This document shows, in pieces, positions 8,552 through 11,997 of a stretch of DNA of 11,997 nt. Under the pieces are notes generated by a model. It was given only the letters and a program-made list of their open reading frames with translations, was not told where the DNA came from and did no database searches. A program made the translations under genes and the position numbers. Position 1 is the stretch's first letter; each line of letters starts with the position of its first letter. Source of the stretch: Phoronis ovalis (lineage: Eukaryota > Phoronida > Phoronidae); contig JAOXYB010048547.1 in assembly GCA_028565635.1 (NCBI GenBank), forward strand, positions 1 to 11,997. Direction: 5' to 3'.

Positions 8552-9490
8552 CACAGTACATTGTTTTTTCATTATTTTTTGTTGTTGTTAGTTAAGCATT
8601 ACTCTAATCACAGATATTCCACTACATCTATCATTGAAAGTAAGGAGTTAAACTATACTTGTAACAACCTCTTCTGGATAGAGCTGTAAATTATTTATTT
8701 AAATTAGTTCTGTTACATTTTTTTTTCAAGCAAATAATATTTACAAAAAAACTATTGAAAATATAAAAGAAATAAAATTTAGGTGTCAGAATATTTATCC
8801 ATTAGGAAAATCTGAAGTAAACAAATGCACTGCATTATTCTTAATTTTTAACAAAACTATTAATTTAACTTTTTCAAGACAGCCACAAGTAATATCATCC
8901 CATTTGTAAAATGTAATTGACTAAGTGCCAATTATTAATTTTAGTTGCTACAGCATCAAGGAATAAGGCAGCAAAAATAGAAATATTTGAATAAGGAGAA
9001 GTATCAAAAGTGATATATGGCACTATTATGAAAACTTTTTGCTAATAAATAAGTCAACATTTTCCCAGCATGTGAGACATTTAGTGCACACATCCCTGAC
9101 AGAAACTTTTGCCTTTATTTGTCTTTGTCACAGGTTTGTTTGGTGGCATGTGTGAGTGATATATTATCAGCAACTGTAATCTGATAGTTTATGACTTCTG
9201 GGAATGAAGTATATTTCATGATATCGAGGGGCCAATCACAACAGTTTACGACATTTTAACATCCAAAAAGTTACTGTAAAACAAACATGTTTGTTATGCT
9301 TCTTTTGGATTTGCAGCATTGCTTAACTGGATTAACTTAATGTAGACTTATTCCTACAGATTTTATTTTAATTTTGCATTGCAAACATGTTAACCTTTGC
9401 ATTGAAGCAAACAATTCAAAATAACTAAGTAATTTAAATTATTCATATATAAATATAAATTGCATTTTTATTTATGTTAGAAATTACACA

Positions 9491-9512
9491 TCAGATTTCA
9501 GCTAAAATCTGA
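9491..9512. repeat. 8-bp stem hairpin
   Basis: TCAGATTT (9491-9498) and AAATCTGA (9505-9512) are exact complements with a 6-base loop CAGCTA. There is no known role, and it may be chance in AT-rich sequence. Confidence 0.35.
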
Positions 9513-11997
9513 GAGTAGTCAGTTTAACTATCAGCAATATTAAAACTAATGTATGTTTTAAAATTACTTATATAGTAATAAATAGATGCGAGGAGCAAAC
9601 TCATGAGGTGATCACACATTTAAAAAAAAAGCTTAAAACTTTATATCAATATAGGAAAATAGATAAATATATAAAAATATTTCACTTTTCATCATGTGCA
9701 ACTTATTCTTATCTATATTAGAAAATACTAATTACTGAATTGATTCAAAGGCAGACCTAATAAGTGTCAAGTTTGACTGATTAACAATTAATAGCTTACA
9801 AAAATGTTGTAATTACGGTGAGCATAATTGATACAACAAAAAATATATATTTATACATTTCATAATTAATTATTAGAAAACAATTTAATTAAAATTTCCT
9901 TATTTTTTTAAGTTAACAATGAACAGTATTTTTACCAATTTACCTGTCTACATGTGAAAAATACTTTTGATACAAATGTCCATAGATTAATATAATTTAA
10001 TAATATAAATGTTGACAATATTGTTAACATCAGCCTCATGCACAGGTGTTAAATATTGCAATATATCAAAGAAAACAGGTATTAGCACATTTCTGACATG
10101 TGCTCAAAATATTAACCTGACAAAATAAAATTCTATAATTTCACTACTTTTTTTACTGGAAATAAAGGGGAAATGGCTTTTCCATCGTACAGAAAATGTT
10201 AAATGTGGAGTATATAGTTTCATGGATTGTCTCACTGTTGGTACCTTTTATTGTACAGTACAGTACTTGGCTAATAATCTTTTGAACACTGAAGAAAGCA
10301 AGTTTATAACAAAGTTTTGGAGAATATGGCATGTTGGTTTTTTCATTTGAAACCATACTCCTGTGGGAGCAGGTCCTATATGTAGTGTTAATGACCATCA
10401 ACATGGAAGATATGTCCATTATGATATTAATCTTGTAAATCAAAACACCATGCAATATGTGCATCATTTGTCTTCCTAAACTTTCTGATGCACCTTCCTT
10501 GTACATCTGTTCCAAGATACTAAATTAGCTAAAATCATACTCTACATTTGTAAAGATGCATGCTAATAGCGAAAGAATCTAAATATATAAAACATATCAA
10601 AACATACAATAATGCATAAGCAGGTGAGTAAAGCAAAACTTGTATTATAATTTTCTTCAACCACTAACAGGCCCTTGTTCAGGATTAACAATATCTCAAT
10701 AAGGTTATCAACTTATTGTACCTTGAGGCAGTAGCTTTTATCATTTTATTTATTTTACCAGGTTATACCAGTAACCAAGTGAAATGGAATTTAAAATATT
10801 AATTTTAAGGTCTTTTGTAAAATTAGCCAAAGGCAAATCTGATGGCTAGGACAGGATTAATCTATATAACATTAACAATACACTTTTCATAGTCATATCA
10901 GGGCTTGTTGAAAGATACAGACATCATTACATAAAGCAATTAGGCAGCAGAATTACAAAAAAAAACAAGAAGCATTCAAAAAGAACAACTAGAGATTTCT
11001 TGTTATTTAAATAAAAGATTATTTTAAAACTAAGAGAACATTATTTTAAATAGAACATCGAGAAAATTATGCATAAAAAATAAAATTACTCGGGATGAGT
11101 GTTTAATCAAAAAACTACTGAAATATAAAATTGCCCCTTGTCAGTACAGAATACACAAGATTCCTATACTCCAAGGGTACCTTATCAGATTAATTAATTG
11201 TGTAGGAGAAGCAGATAAAGTTTTCTTTAAAAACAAACTTGAGAAATATGAATAACCATATGATTATGAAACTTTAATAAGAAAGTGATTAGATTCTATT
11301 AAAAATATTAAAAGTAATTCAAATAACAATCTTTAACTACTGAAACTGAAATCAGACCCACTTTAACTTGTTTCATATTCTACAAGTTTTTATCCATTGT
11401 TTTCAATCTTACATTGCAAAGATTGACAATTATTACATCTAAACTTACATTTCATCCTTTACATCTTGAATACTTGTAACAAAATCTTAAACTTACATGT
11501 TAAATGTTACATTTTCTTATTTTTTTTAGAAGCAACTTTATCTTAGATTTATACAAGTTTCAAAGATTTTTGCCCAAGAAAGTGGGATCTTTGCTAGCTG
11601 TCACATATTTTAATCGATATCATGAAATTGTTTTTTGTTTTATGCAGATTTGTCTAATAATTTTTGGTAAACACATTCTGAAGCACACTTCCAGCTTTAA
11701 CCTCTTATAAAGGTTATGGGAATCTTACAGTGATCCAGATCATATCGTACAAGTTTTTGCAGGGATTATCAAATCTGCAGCTGTTTTTAGACGAACGCTT
11801 AGGGTTAATTAGTAAAAGCAAAAATAGCAGCTGTAATACTGGGATAGAAAAAACATGAAATAATAATAGTCCTCTGCCTCATAACAAAGCTTTAACCATG
11901 CAAAAAAGTTTGAACAGAAGTAAGGTATCGTTATCCTTGGGTCAGTGTGAGATGCATTTGACAAAGCAGTAAAACTACAATGCACATGCCCCGCATA

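Larger units (their letters stand above)
8184..11997 (-). other. Intronic or upstream sequence 5' of exon A
   Basis: At least 3,814 bases precede exon A without a recognisable B3GNTL1 exon. I looked on the minus strand for the expected N-terminal strand (IILPVHNA-like), the FNDxSxDxS-like segment and a phase-1 donor before GYAKN, and found none. The stretch is AT-rich. It contains the 72-bp-period duplication at 8418-8551, a small hairpin at 9491-9512, a GTACA run near 10255-10268 and a 120-codon minus-strand frame at 10153-10515 that I do not accept as a gene. Confidence 0.7.

Noticed and set aside
8669-8683. Possible 15-bp micro-exon on the minus strand (acceptor ttacag, donor GTTGTT) before exon A
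   Set aside because: It would join in phase to give ...LSRR-VGYAKN, loosely like the family, but 15 bases with a weak donor is expected by chance in almost 4 kb and no flanking exon supports it.
10153-10515. Minus-strand 120-codon open frame, the longest in the window
   Set aside because: It has no recognisable domain, signal peptide or family motif, and its residue use looks like translated AT-rich DNA. I tested an AAAG/GTACCA donor inside it as the exon before exon A, but the translated residues do not resemble the family N-terminus.
11504-11710. Plus-strand 68-codon open frame near the right edge
   Set aside because: Low-complexity hydrophobic translation of T-rich DNA. There is no homology I recognise and no context.

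Overview
This window looks like an AT-rich nuclear segment from a metazoan. It has no operons and no compact bacterial coding. The genic part is a set of short exons bounded by GT...AG introns, separated by AT-rich non-coding DNA. A degenerate tandem repeat with a poly-C tract at the left edge (built on GTCCCAAAAAGGGT/TTTTGAGCT) resembles repeats I associate with mollusc genomes. A marine invertebrate, possibly a mollusc, is therefore my guess, not something the sequence proves.

The one gene I can support is a minus-strand B3GNTL1 orthologue (family-2 glycosyltransferase, 'beta-1,3-N-acetylglucosaminyltransferase-like 1'). I assembled nine coding exons by hand: 8183-8119, 7629-7564, 4004-3909, 3623-3528, 3211-3087, 2741-2606, 2246-2178, 2049-1975 and 1743-1663 (stop). 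All eight internal introns are GT-AG, the reading frame is kept across every junction, and the product aligns without gaps to the human protein as I remember it. The window holds 268 complete codons, about the C-terminal three quarters. The exons for the N-terminal start of the GT2 domain were not found and probably lie beyond position 11997.

Layout: 1-1662 is 3' flank or 3' UTR, with a tandem repeat (16-161), a C14 run (199-212) and an unidentified moderately GC-rich, coding-like block (773-892, minus). Seven closely spaced exons lie at 1663-4004. A large intron (4005-7563) holds microsatellites and inverted repeats. Two more exons lie at 7564-8183. From 8184 to the right edge is intron or upstream sequence, with an unusual plus-strand 72-bp-period duplication (8418-8551).

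The assembled protein carries a DXD-type metal/nucleotide motif (split by an intron), a PED motif typical of GT2 catalytic pockets, and a C-terminal Rossmann-like region (WNAGKQG ... FCDVDEKKI). I see no RNA gene, CRISPR array, intact mobile element or multigene system. The contiguous long open frames are mostly antisense or intronic chance frames, and the real gene is visible only after splicing.
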